In this document: positions 1 through 11,500 of the stretch, piece by piece
How the letters are laid out: the number at the start of each line of letters is the position of its first letter
Numbering within the stretch: position 1 is the stretch's first letter
Assembly (NCBI GenBank): GCA_000711775.1
Contig: ARYC01000376.1
Coordinates: 28,118 to 92,117 of the forward strand
Length of the DNA stretch: 64,000 nucleotides
Source: Oxytricha trifallax
Lineage: Eukaryota; Ciliophora; Spirotrichea; Sporadotrichida; Oxytrichidae
Reading direction: 5' to 3'
The notes under the pieces: model-generated
Databases searched by the model: none
Seen by the model: only the letters and a program-made list of their open reading frames with translations
Told to the model about the DNA's origin: nothing
Made by a program: the position numbers and the translations under genes

Positions 1-690
1 TATAAAGTCTCTTGCTAAATTAATGAATGGTTTGAGACTTTCTCTCTCTGTGAACCTTTGCATTCTCTTTCATTAGAAATATACCAGTTCCAGGTTTCCC
101 TAAAAAGTTATTAATCAATGCTTACTAGAGAGATAAGTATGCTTCTTAAGCTTTGCTAGCCATGTCTCGCTTATTAGTATTCTTTGCTTCTTTTAATCTT
201 CAGGATAAATAGAGTAGCGTTTCAAATGAGCTTCTTCTATAATTTCTCTCAAACAATCCTCTTTTATTGTATCAAGAACGGCAAAGAAGAAGTTTCTTTC
301 AGGGAACTTATTTGAGAGTTACTTCTTGCTAGGAAGGCAAATAACCTTTTCCTCATCTTTCATTGCATCCTCGTAGAGATTTGTGACTGAAATCTCTGGC
401 TAGTTAAGTATTTCAATCAGTTTGATTTCTTTGTTTTAAAAACTTTCTTCTCCTCGCAGAGTATTGCTTTTAAGAATGATGTTATAGTTACTTCCATCGT
501 TGGAATGAATAGACCAACTGTATACATCGTTGATTAACATCAATTTATTTTACCAGGCTAAATAAGGTATCGATAGAGATCCTCCTTGTTTCTGAATCTT
601 GAGATCATTTCTTGAGCCTCAACCCTTTTCATTTGTTAATTGAATGATTTCATCTTTGTTCCTCTTCCTATTAATGAATTTCAAGTTTTA
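1..690 (-). pseudogene. TBE 22-kDa-type ORF remnant (copy 1)
   Basis: Minus-strand reading resembles the 22-kDa-type ORF of the second TBE at 21098-21960, with the same order of conserved stretches (for example the region around GILISETWLAELKKHP in the better copy). Frame is lost repeatedly and the C-terminal end lies outside the window. The biochemical role of this TBE protein is not evident from sequence. Confidence 0.6.
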
Positions 691-1220
691 ATTTCTAGAC
701 TTCTGGATCCTACTGTTTAAAATCTTACTATTAATTATGGGCAACTTATCGGAGGTCAACCCTGTAAAGATACGTGGAGAAAGTTCGCAGAAGCTGTAAC
801 AAACTTCAGAGATGGAGCTTTATTTTTATCAATTTAGTTCCATTAAATTAGTACTAAATTTGTTTAAATTTAATTAGTACTGGTACTAAATCTGTTTAAG
901 TTTAACTGGTACTAATTTAATAGTACCAAAACTTAATTAGTATATAATTTTAATCCAGAGAGGTTTTAATGGAAAAGTTCCAATCTGGTTCAAAACTTAA
1001 ATGGTACTAGTACCAACTTGAACTTTATCTGAGTTGGTACCAGAATCAAAATTATTAAGAGTAAAATTACAAAAAATTATAGTTATAAACTGAGGATAAC
1101 TATGAAGTCTTAGAGCTGAGATCAAACCATCATTAATGCTGTAGCAACTCCTTTATAGTTCAGCTATAGCTATAGAGTTTTTAAGAGCTTTATAATAGAA
1201 ATTTAAATTTGAATTTAAAC

Positions 1221-2655
1221 ATGGCGGTCAACTTAAATCGTAGAGCGGCACTTTTAGGAGCAGGTCAATCAATGCTAAACTTTGATTCAACCAAGAAACA
1301 AGAAGTTATATATTAAGAGGGAGGTAGAGCTAAGAGCTCTTGAATTTATAGCACAGGTATTTATTATATAGGTTTATAACATGAAACAGAAAGCTGAGAT
1401 AGAAGTTTAAACATTAATAAAAGATGTTGAGGAAGAAAAGGAACAGCTTCAGATTTAAAAGATTAAAACTTTTGAATGCTAAGACTGCTAAAAATTTTTC
1501 TCTACTTATTCGAGTTTGAAGAGACATATGAGAGAGGTTTACTCTGGGAAAGCTAAGGTGTATTTTAAGCATGATAAGATCGATGGCAGGAACAAGTGCA
1601 CGACTTGTGAGAAGTCTTATACTCACTCAGCTAAAGTTGAGAAGCATATGCAGAAGCATCACCTAAGTAAGTTCTTGATTTAAGATAAAGAGACTTAGAT
1701 ATTAGTGCCCGCTAAAAGAAAATCTAATAATCTTGAGACTTAAAAAGAACAACAGGAGAAGCTCAAGAGGCAGAAGCGTAGAATTAATGAATCAACCTGC
1801 TGGTAATATCTTTTTAGAATGCTTTTAAGAGAGAGCCATGTATATTCCTGCACTAAATGCAGTAGACCTTAGCAGTTGTATTGAAAACTACTTACATATA
1901 AACGTACCTGCTAAAGCAAAACTCATAGTGGTTGATGACTATGCCTACAAGGTATATCCTTTCAGCTTTCTCCTTAAAAACGAGCAGTATTAAAATGAGT
2001 TTGCTAACGAATATATTGTACTTATAGAGGCTTAGAAAAAAGATTGCAAGAATTTACTCAAGCTAGATGGTGTTATTTTAGGGTTTGGTTTCATCGCACT
2101 AAGGCTAAAAAAGTTTGAAACGACTCTCCGAGATTATCTATATTAAAACAGATACCCAGATGACTTGAATGATATTCAACCTAACATGATAAGGGTGTTT
2201 AGGAACTTCACGAGCTTGGATACGATTTGAAGCCTGAAAATGATATGCTAAACTGTTGCCCTTTAGAAGTAGTCGTAATCGATTTTAATAGAGCCTTAAG
2301 ACAAGAGATTGTAACCTGAGCAAAGGTTCTTGGTACTCCAGGTTACTTTCAAATTATAGAGAAATGGACTAATGGCTCTAATTAGTGGGATGTTTGGGCA
2401 GTAGCTGCAATAATATTAGAGTGCGATATGGAAAGCATGACTTACAAAAATACAAAATATGAAAAACAATCAATTAACTTAGCTGAGAAGCACATAAAAC
2501 AAGATGATGTATGCTAAGAAATAAAGAAGATTGTAGAGAAGATAATAGTAAGAGATCCAGCATATCCAAAACAATCCTTAGACGATATGCTCGGACCAAT
2601 AAAGAAAGCGAGATTCGAGAGTTACAATAAAGACAATCAAGTAAAATTCGTGTGA
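1221..2655 (+). pseudogene. TBE 57-kDa-type zinc-finger/kinase ORF, decayed (copy 1)
   Basis: Starts at ATG 1221 (MAVNLNRRAALLGAGQ) just after the AT-rich motif TTTAAATTTGAATTTAAAC, which also precedes the start in copy 2. C2H2-like zinc-finger segments lie around 1480-1660 (CxxC followed by paired His, then CTTCEKSYTHSAKVEKHMQK). A kinase-like C-terminal half ends at TGA 2653. A 2-bp deletion near 1305 causes a frameshift. In the catalytic loop, the bases encoding the V-Q-R part of the copy 2 sequence are missing, leaving no HRD-type triad. It cannot encode an active kinase. Confidence 0.8.
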
Positions 2656-2793
2656 TATAATTAAACTAATACTCATTAAATACATATTAAAGTCTCATTA
2701 AATCTGCCTTTTCTCTACTAACCCTAATAAAACCCAACTTTACCCTAGTAATCAAAGCACTTATAAACCTCAGTAGCGGGTTTTGGGGTTTTG

Positions 2794-5420
2794 ATTATCA
2801 TCATCAGGAACAGCAATAATAAGTAGATAATAGAAATGGAGTAAGTCCTTTTAAATCCCAAAGTCAAAGTAATTTGAAAGCAAATTCTTATTAAGATTTG
2901 AATCAAAGTATGAATTAAAACTAGCAAAGAGTTAAAGAAATGGTGAATTCTAAACTTAAGAAACAATATTATTTTATACTTTGATTTACATATTGATAGT
3001 TTACTCAAGCTAATTTCGAAAAGTTTAAGAGAGATATCATTGAAAAAGAAAAAATTATTGAAGAAAAGAATCAAGAGATTTTAAGGTTAAGGATATCATT
3101 TGAAGAAGCTATATCTTCTCAAAAATACTAAAATTCCAAACAATCTACAGCTGAACAAGAATTAATGAGAAAAAATATCGTTTACGATATAGGGATAGCT
3201 CTAGGTAAATTAAGATAAGAACTTTCTAAATCGAAAGCAATGTTGACAAAAGAACAAAATTAATTTGAAAGATTTGACAGTAATGTGGTTGCACACAAAT
3301 AAATACAAGAAGATGGCTTCTTAGCTGATTTACAAGAATACATCCAAGAAATGAGACAGCTTGTTAGCATGGCTAATGAAGTATAGTTGCTGTTCTAATA
3401 TGATATTGAAAAGAATGCCAGAAATAATAGCTTGAATACCTCAAGTCTAAATAACCATATTTAATCTTCAGTTAAGAAAGACAACAATATGAGCTATGGG
3501 AATTTAAGTTAAGCACCTTAAATGAACTTACTTGATTAGAATTATCAAATAAAAAGAAGTGCTGATAGTTAATTGAGAAATGGTTAGATTAACTAGCTCT
3601 ATGATTCTTTGATGTCTTAAGTTTGTAAAGTGGAAAGCTTAATGCAAGATAATGCTATACTTTAGAGAACTCTTCATAAATATGAGACTACACTCTCCGA
3701 GTTAGATACTGTAAAGTTAACTGTTTAATTAACTCTTTTTAATGATATGGTTACTTAATTTATTGAGAGAAGCAGAAAATGGAAATGTAATTTTAGACTT
3801 GAAAAGGATAGCTGAGTAGCAGCTAAAGGAAATAGTCTCCCTTCAAAGAGAAGTAGAAATTGTTAAGTTTAATGGCCAATCCCCTTAACCTCAAGCACAG
3901 TCTGTGCAACAATTCATAAATCAGTAAAGAGCCCTATAAATTCAAGATCCAAATGAAATCAATCAACTCAGACATCAAGTAGAAGACTTAAATTATCAAC
4001 TTATGAAGCTTAAAGCTATCCAATCTGAAAATTCAGAGTTGATATAAGAAAGAAAGACTCTTCTCTAATTATGTGAAGACCTAGAGAGATAAGTCAAGGA
4101 TGGCCACAAAAGCTTGGAGGAAGCTTTAGAAAAGATTATGCAATTAGAAAGAGATTTTGCCTGCAAAGAAAATGAGCAAGAGGAAATTAGGTAAAGGATC
4201 ACAGAAGTAGCTGAATTGTTTGAGAAGAAAGAAATCAAGTAAAAATACTCATTTGAAGTGCTGTGTGATTTCATTCATGATAAAGCTAAGAGACTTTTCA
4301 GTAAATACGATAATGTTGTAAAGGAGGCAAAATCAGATAAAAATTAATTTGCCTAATAGAGAAACGCTGATTTAAGATTATTAACTTCATAAGTTGTTAG
4401 TTTATTTTAATTATAGAGTAGGAGAATGATAATTTAAGATCAGTCATTATGCAATCAAACTTTATTGCAAAAGAAGCAATTAAGAGACTCTCAAGAATGA
4501 TTAATGAATAGCTTCCTTAAGTGTTTGAGAATTAATCTGAATCTTATGATCAAGAATTGGGCCACATCTTAGATAGAGTAGACCATGTTTTCAAAGAAAT
4601 AAATGAGGAGAATTTCTAACTTAAAGACAGACTGCAAGATATTATTCATTAATTAGACATTTACCAAAATGAGGTAGTTGGCTCAAAAGACTAGGAAAGA
4701 TTATAGTTGAGACATAGCGAGGAGCTGTTAAGAAGGGATGTTGAGTAACTAAAGAAAGATAAGGAGAGAATGGTTGACAGAAACAGTGATCTTGCCTTAG
4801 CTTTGAAGGATATGACTGAGGACTATAAGTTACAGAGGGAAGAAAATGAGAGACTTAAAGAACGCTTGTTCCTCTATGAGAGAAATAGTTCATAAATGCA
4901 TTAATCAATAATGTTTACTCCAGTGAGAAATAATACCAATAATTAAATGCAGTACTCTTAACCACTCAGTTAACATTAGCAAGTTCCACCTCTCAAGTTA
5001 TTAAGCGACGTGACCAATAGATCAGCTGGAAAGCTTGATATATCTGTAGGACTCAAAAACTTAAATTCTAATCACAGAGATCTGTAAAATGACTATGCAC
5101 CTGATATGATGGCAGACATAAGAAGAGAAAATCACATAATTGACAAGTTTTAATTGCTTGGCCAAAGAATGAACTCAAATTAATCAACCTCTTAACACCC
5201 CATGATAATTAAAGAGTTCTCAGATTTTAGTCAAAAGAGCACAAAAGTAAACAATAAGGATAATGAGAAGGGAGGATTTGATAATTACGAGTGCACTTCA
5301 TCCCACTTCACCGATGAGGACGATGATATGCCAACAAGCCACTAACATTAACTTCATAGCAATTAATTATACTCTGAGAATAAGAGATCAAACCTGCATC
5401 TTTAATAAAACTTCTATTGA
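2794..5420 (+). CDS. Coiled-coil protein gene, 5' part cut off by TBE copy 1
   Basis: Read with TAA/TAG as Gln, one ORF runs from the TBE boundary to TGA 5418-5420. Short segments must be removed: 2977-3003 (pointer TTTA), 3720-3753 (pointer GTTA), and one segment near 4379-4440. The product is Gln/Glu/Lys-rich with long heptad-like stretches (DIIEKEKIIEEKNQEI, LREAENGNVILDLKRIAE) and an acidic, low-complexity C-terminus. I recognise no catalytic domain; a cytoskeletal or basal-body role would be a guess. The N-terminus lies left of the TBE, outside the window. The first visible residues (YHHQEQQQQVDNRNG) continue in frame from the target-duplication site. Confidence 0.85.
2977..3003 (+). other. 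IES, 27 bp, pointer TTTA
   Basis: TTTA occurs at 2973-2976 and 3000-3003. Deleting the interval plus one repeat removes an in-frame TGA and joins ...KKQYYF to TQANFEK in frame. Confidence 0.65.
3720..3753 (+). other. IES, 34 bp, pointer GTTA
   Basis: GTTA at 3716-3719 and 3750-3753. Removal joins DTVKL to LNLLRE and avoids a frameshift and TGA; the coiled-coil register continues. Confidence 0.7.
4379..4440 (+). other. IES (pointer ATTTAAGAT) or 29-bp intron in the same stretch
   Basis: ATTTAAGAT occurs at 4370-4378 and 4432-4440; removing 62 bp restores frame (NADLRSVIMQ). A GT..AG removal of 29 bp at about 4392-4420 also restores the same frame (LLTSQENDNLRSV). Sequence alone does not decide which is used. 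Confidence 0.55.
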
Positions 5421-5710
5421 GCTAGAAATCATTGGCATTATACATACCTATTAAATATTTTGAAAATGTGAAATAATTTGATACAATTAAATTCAATCCT
5501 TTACTTTAGCTTTGCTTCTAACTTTTTCATTAGATATTGTGGTTATTTAGATGATTATCAAATAATTACTTAAGATTTTAAGTATAAGTAGAGTAGTAGT
5601 ATTATATTATACTTAACTTGTTAATAATAAGTATTGCCATTAGAAATACACATATTAAATTATTAGTCATGTATTAGATTAAGTTTATTTCCTCTAATAT
5701 TGAAAATATT
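5421..5710. other. Intergenic gap, no gene seen
   Basis: AT-rich DNA between the coiled-coil gene and the zinc transporter. No long reading frame under the ciliate code and no RNA gene recognised. It should hold the 3' end of one and the 5' end of the next macronuclear gene. Confidence 0.5.
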
Positions 5711-8365
5711 ATGGAGAATACGACAAAGAATTCGAATAGTCAACGTAATGACCTGTTGTACAACAGACTTAAGAATAACTAAGATGAAGAGTAGAACCCC
5801 ATGATGTTGAAGAAATCATTATTAATGAAGAGCTTTTCAAACACAAAAGACAATCGTGGTAATTGCGCACTAGAGCAAACAGACATGCTCAAGCAATAAA
5901 AAGAAGATAACGATAGGGCTATTTTAAAGTATGGGGAGGGGGAAGTTTCCTGCCCCAAAATTTTATATGCACCCTAAGGGGGAAGTTTCCTGCCCCCAAA
6001 AAGGTAGTTTCCTGCCCCTTACATAAAAATATGTAATTTTTATAATTTTCAAAGAATCTTTATCATAAATTATGATGTAGTTTTTTTTAAATTTAGCTTC
6101 AAATATCATTTCTACCAAGATAATGAATTTAAAATTTAATGAAAATTACATTAATTATGAATAAAAAATATTTATTTTAGCCTTGTTAATAATATATAAT
6201 TTGATCAAGTATAATTATGTACCTTGAAAATTATATAATAATAAATGTTGTAAAGTACATGATTATGGTAATTGAAATTGAAATTTATTTGTTTCTATTA
6301 AAATTATTGCAAAAAATATAAAATTTAATGTTGGGGCCAGGAAACTACCTTTTAGGGCAGGAAACTTCCACCCCCCTAAAGTATTAACAAGGCTTTATTC
6401 CACTTTAATGATTGAGTTAACTTTCTTTGTTAGTTATTAATTTAGGCTAGATGCAAACTACTCGCTGTGACATGTTTGTGTTTTGTATTCATGGCAGGAG
6501 AAGTAGTAGGTGGATATGCTTCTGGTTCTATTGCAATCATAACCGATGCTGCTCATATGCTCTCTGATGTTGCAGGTTTCTTGATAAGTTATTTCGCAAT
6601 TTACCTTGGTTCAAGACCAGCAAACTATCAAATGTCATTTGGTTATCACAGAGCTGAAATTTTAGGGGCATTAGCAAGTGTATTACTTATTTGGGGATTA
6701 ATTATTTGGCTGTTTGTTGAAGCAATTCATAGAATAGTCGATCCAGAAGAAATCGATGGAGAAATCATGCTTATTACAGCTGGAGTGGGACTGGTTTTCA
6801 ATTTCATCTCAATTTTCACACTTCATTCATGCGGAGGAGGCCATCATCATCACGGTCACGATCACGGCCATGATCATGGTCATTCCCATGGAAACGAAGA
6901 GAAAGGTCACAGTCATTGTCACCAACCAGTTCTTGAAAAATTGAATCAAGAAGCTCAGAAAAGAAATTCTGGCACTAAAAAACATGAACATAAACATGGG
7001 CACAAGCATGAGGACAAGCATGATCACAAGCATGATCACAAGCATGAACATGGTCATCATGAACATCATCACGAAACCAACATAAAAATTCACGATCATG
7101 ATGAGACTCAAGATATAGTTGAGGAAGGTACTCCAATGATAGTCAATGGCTATGAATTCAATCATGAATAAATTATTAAAAACCCGAGAGTAAACCAGAC
7201 TATTTCTGACATAAGTCACAATCACTCAGAACTTATTCCAGCTTCTGATATGAAGAAAGTTGAAAATCCATTCTTCTCAACTCCAAATGGTGTTGATTCA
7301 CATGATGACGAGAAACACAGTTATAATCTATAATATCTATTTATTATTTAAGTTGTTGTTGTTTTATACTTATAAAAGTTAATTCATTAAATACGAATAA
7401 AAAGATTTTTAAGGTAGAAATTAAGGAAAAATTATCATTTAGTAATATGTTAACAAATATAATTTCTAAAACTAATATAGATAATTATGGTTTTTAGTCA
7501 TGGATAGAATGGTTGCAAAGATCATGATCATCATGGCCATAATCACGGACACGACCACAAGCATGATCATAATCACAAACACGATCACAAAGAAGACAAA
7601 AAAAAGAAGGAAAAGCATTCTCACGGTCACTCACATGGACATGGAGGTCACGGTCACAGCCATGAAAACATGAATATTAGAGCAGCTGTAATTCACATTA
7701 TCGGTGATATCATCTAATCAATCGGAGTCTGCATTGCTGCAATCATCATATATTTCAAACCAGAATGGCACATTGTTGACCCTATTTGCACTTTCCTCTT
7801 TACTTTCTTGTGTATCTTCACCACAATCCCAATTTTCAGAGATTGCGTAACTATTCTTATGGAGGCTACACCCAAAGACCTTGATATTGTCGAGTGTTTC
7901 CAAGATGTCCTTAGTTTAGATGAAGTCGAGGAAATCCACGATTTCCATGTATGGACCCTCTCAGCTGGTAAATTATCAATGAGTGGACATATAAGATCAA
8001 CTAAACCAAATATCGCATTGAGTAAGATTACTGGTATTTTGAGAAAGAAGTACAATATTTATCATACCACTATTCAAATTGAGAAGGCAAATGATCTACT
8101 TGAGATTGGATGCTGTGATAATGATAAGGAAGACAAGGAATTAGTAAGCCACGATCTTCATCATGACCATGACCACCATGATGATCATGATCATCACGAT
8201 CATCACGACCATGGTGCACATGATCACAGTCATAAACATGAAGATAAAAAAGATAAACATCACAATCATGGTCACGATCATAGTCATAAACACGACCACG
8301 CTCATGACCATAAACATGATCATAAACATGATCACAAACACGATCATCATGGGCATCATCATTGA
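5711..8365 (+). CDS. Cation diffusion facilitator (zinc transporter, ZnT-like), interrupted
   Basis: The protein starts at ATG 5711 (MENTTKNSNSQRN) and ends at TGA 8363. Coding blocks are about 5711-5932, 6385-6407, 6445-7321 and 7499-8365. The membrane core is typical of the CDF family: TM1-2 with GEVVGGYASGS and TDAAHMLSDV, where the HxxxD pattern is the metal site. Next comes FGYHRAEILGALAS, then a long His-rich cytosolic loop (HGHDHGHDHGHSH), then TM5 with a second HIIGDIIQSIGV metal site and the C-terminal domain (VEEIHDFHVWTLSAGK). The protein ends in an unusually long second His/Asp-rich tail. It should export or sequester Zn2+ across an internal or plasma membrane. Residue D in the second motif is intact, suggesting a functional transporter once the germline inserts are removed. 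Confidence 0.93.
5933..6376. mobile_element. MITE-like insert with GGGGAAGTTTCCTG termini (copy 1)
   Basis: 444 bp, bounded by an 8-bp direct repeat TAAAGTAT (5925-5932 and 6377-6384). Ends are inverted: left begins GGGGAGGGGGAAGTTTCCTG, right ends CAGGAAACTTCCACCCCCC. The unit AAGTTTCCTGCCCC or a variant occurs three times at the left end and twice inverted at the right. The interior is AT-rich with no ORF. It interrupts the zinc-transporter reading frame; removal with one repeat keeps the frame (...DNRAILKY then QQGFIPL). Non-autonomous transposon-derived IES is the best reading. Confidence 0.85.
6408..6444 (+). other. IES, 37 bp, pointer TTTA
   Basis: TTTA at 6404-6407 and 6441-6444. Removal deletes an in-frame TGA and joins FIPLQ to ARCKLLAVTCLC, the first transmembrane segment of the zinc transporter. 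Confidence 0.75.
7322..7498 (+). other. IES, 177 bp, pointer AGT
   Basis: AGT at 7319-7321 and 7496-7498. Length is a multiple of three and the insert contains no TGA, so frame is open either way. Its AT-rich, low-complexity translation is unlike the flanking His-rich protein; excision joins DDEKHS to HGQNGCKDHDHHG. Confidence 0.65.
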
Positions 8366-8554
8366 AATAATCAGTCTATATATAATGATTATAAGGTAAT
8401 CTAACTAGCTATTTATGAAATAGTTTAATAAATAACTTAAGTTTGTTATATTTTTGACATAATATTTTATCACAATCTCCTTATTTTAGTATAAATTAAT
8501 GAAATTAAGGCTTCTTTTTACATAATTAATTACATATATTCTCACGATCTCCTT

Positions 8555-11500
8555 TCAAATCTACTCGAACATCTTGATCTCACCTGAGACTTTCTTGAGT
8601 AATTCTACCTTGTCTCTCCTCCAATTCTCTACTTTCTTAACCTCTCTAGCCCACATCTCCCCGTGTCTAGGTTCAGCTTCCAGGAACTTATCTACCACTT
8701 CCTTCTATGTCTCTCCGTTTCCGAATTCCATCTCATATTTATAGTAGAGTGCCCAGGCATCTCCATTGTCTGGGTTAATTGCAATTGCGTTTTTAATCCA
8801 CTTCTTCATCTTTTCAGTCTTCATTTCACTCCAGAGAACTTTAGCTACAGCCAGGAAAAGATCTGAGTCATTACCTACTTTGGTTGCTGCGTTGAAGGAT
8901 TAAGTTTTTCTTGTGGCTGATGGCTCCATTTCTATTAGTTAAGCCCATAGTCTGCCTGAGTTAGGGCATTTATCTTCAAATATATCTTCAAATTTTAGGG
9001 TTTTATATGTGTAGCTAAAAGATAACATAAATAAATAATAAACATTTCTATAAAGCCTGTGATAATAAGTTCTGAGCAATCTTAAGATTATCACTCTTAA
9101 TTTCTAATCTGACTGAGCTTAACCATATTTCATCATCATTTGGCATTCTGATTCTTGCCTTTTATAAGACAGTTCTTGCTCTTGTGAATGCTTCCTGTTC
9201 TGTCTCAAATCTAGCATAGTCAAGCCAAATAATTCTTTGTGTTTTCACCTCTTCAACAGTCATATTTTATTTAGTAAATTTATTATAAATATAGAGTAGC
9301 AATTACTTATATTAAAATAAGTTCTAGTTTAATTTATTAGTTATCTAAATAATTTAAGCCAAGGCTTCATCATATACCTTTCTAGATTGTTCGTAATAAG
9401 ATACTTTTTACACTTCATTTTCTTATTTAGCAGCTTACGATCCTAAATCCTGTAAAATATGCGCTTTGATCAACCATAATTTATGAATAGTCCTATGTTA
9501 TTTTAGTGCATCATCTACTAAGCTTAATGCTTTCTGCAAATTCTAATATATTCAAAATATTAAATATTAATTCAGTATGCAATTAAGATAATTAAGCAAA
9601 TTCATAAGTTCTCTTTATAGCTGCACAGCTTACATAGCTACTCTCTCAGAAGTTGGAATTTACTCAGTTGCCTATTAGAGTAAAGTTTCTGCTTCTTTTA
9701 GTTGATTATTTTCTCTATAGAACTTCTGCAAAGCAAGGACTAAACTCAAAGTACAATGACAATATTTCAACATAAAAGTAAATTAAGATTTATATCTTCT
9801 GAATCTGGATGTCTCTTGTAACCCTCGTTAAGTATTTGAGCTGTTTTAATTGCATTTCTCTGATTCTTATAAATTATTATTGTATAGTTATGATATTTAA
9901 ATTTGATGTTGATTTATATGATTCTTCCAAGTGAACTTAGCATGTTTAAGATAGAAAAAGACAGTATCAGTTTCTTCTCTTGCTCTCCTGAGTAAATCAT
10001 CTTGGTTTTCCTTACTGCCGTACTCCTCCTCAAGTTTAATGGCACTGAACCAAATACTCTTCTTCTTTGGATATTCTCTAAGGGCGTTGAAATATAAAGC
10101 TCTTGCTGTTTCATAAGCACCTTAACGAATGCACTCTTCTGCGTTTTCTTTCCAGATATTTCTTATCTATCTATTTTACTCTGCCTCATCTTGATAGGTT
10201 CATTTATGATTTAATATACTTCAAATTTATCATGTATTAAATCCTAAAAATACAATATAAATTAAGCAGGTGTTTGTGATATCTTCCATTCCAAAATGCA
10301 TTCATGAAAAATAAGAGAAAGTCTATAATTAAGAATGAAAATGAATAATATAATTAAGTATTAGGATTAACTTAAGCAGAAATTGTATTTAAAAACAGCT
10401 TTCATTATTCATCCATTATTCTTCATAAATATCACCATTTGCCCAATCCTTTTATTTTTAGTATTTTGTGTCCAATTCTTTTGAGTCTTCAGTCTAATGG
10501 AACCTTATCTCCTGCTGATAAGACTTGCTGAAATAAATAATTCTTAGATTTGTTTTTTTGTAACTTACAAATTTTGTTGAATAACCAGCAGCTCCAGAAA
10601 CACCATCTTGAGTTTTTCCCATTTTGATTTTTTTATATTTATCTTATTTATATATTTCCTATTATAAATGACGATTGTTTCTTTGATGATAGCTCTACAT
10701 GTAATCAAAGACCCACTCTCTTCAGCCTGGACGGCCTCTCTCAACCACTGATCTCTCTTAAGATTAACATTCTTACTAAGTTTCTTGATTGCACGATTGA
10801 TGATCTTATCAACCAACGAGTTATTGCCCTAAGCCTCCTCCAACTTAGCAGCATTAACCCAAATTGTATGATCAGTTGGTACAGCCTCTCTGGCTTCGTT
10901 TAAAACAGTACGAGCATTTTCATAACTTTCGAGTCTTGCAAGAGCTAACCAAAGATCAGTTGAGTCTGGAACACATTTTACAGCTCTATAGAGTAGAGTC
11001 TTGGCTTCATCGGGGCTAGCAAGTTAGATTGATTCTTTCCAAAGCTCCAAATCTGTAGGCAATTACTCTAAAGCACGTTGATAAATTTACTTTTTAATTT
11101 CTACTTCTTGTTCTTTAAGGGCTGCCATTTACCAGAGCTTCTTAGATTTTGGGATGTTTGAAATTGCTTTGGCCAGTAATCATTATTAATTAATGTGATT
11201 ATTTATACGGGAAAAATAAACATGTATAATGCTTAAACCTTTTCAGGCGGACATAATTTGGCAGCTTCTAACCAAATATCCTCGTCATTAGGCAACTCAT
11301 GGCAAGCTTAATTAATAATATTTCTAGCCTCCTATACTTTTCCATCAAGATGCTCTATTCTTGCAGCTGCTATCCACCCCATCGAATTTTATGGGTTTTA
11401 TTGAATAACACTCTTAAACATCTTTCTTGCCTTTTTGAAATCACTATATAAAATTTCATGATAAAATTTGTGTAAAACTTACTTAATATCGTGCAAATTG

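Larger units (their letters stand above)
1..2793 (+). mobile_element. TBE transposon, right-hand part (copy 1)
   Basis: Truncated by the window edge. It ends at 2793 in a degenerate telomere-like terminus (GGGTTTTGGGGTTTTG) preceded by an inverted-repeat region matching the ends of the complete TBE at 19927-24034. Position 1 corresponds to about 21232 of that copy. It carries the same gene order: a minus-strand 22-kDa-type ORF, then a plus-strand zinc-finger/kinase ORF. Both are frameshifted. The next bases, ATT at 2794-2796, would be one copy of the 3-bp target duplication. TBEs are Tc1/mariner-class germline elements of oxytrichids; the assignment here rests on ends, gene order and encoded motifs. 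Confidence 0.93.

Noticed and set aside
2745..3074. Minus-strand ORF running across the TBE end into the coiled-coil gene
   Set aside because: It spans the transposon boundary and ignores the plus-strand coding frame that resumes at the target duplication.
6827..7225. Minus-strand Met-rich ORF opposite the zinc transporter
   Set aside because: It is the antisense of His-codon repeats (CAT/CAC read as ATG/GTG), and the plus strand has clear CDF motifs.
8141..8399. Two further low-complexity ORFs at the His-rich tail
   Set aside because: Frame shadows of the His/Asp repeat; no independent sequence character.
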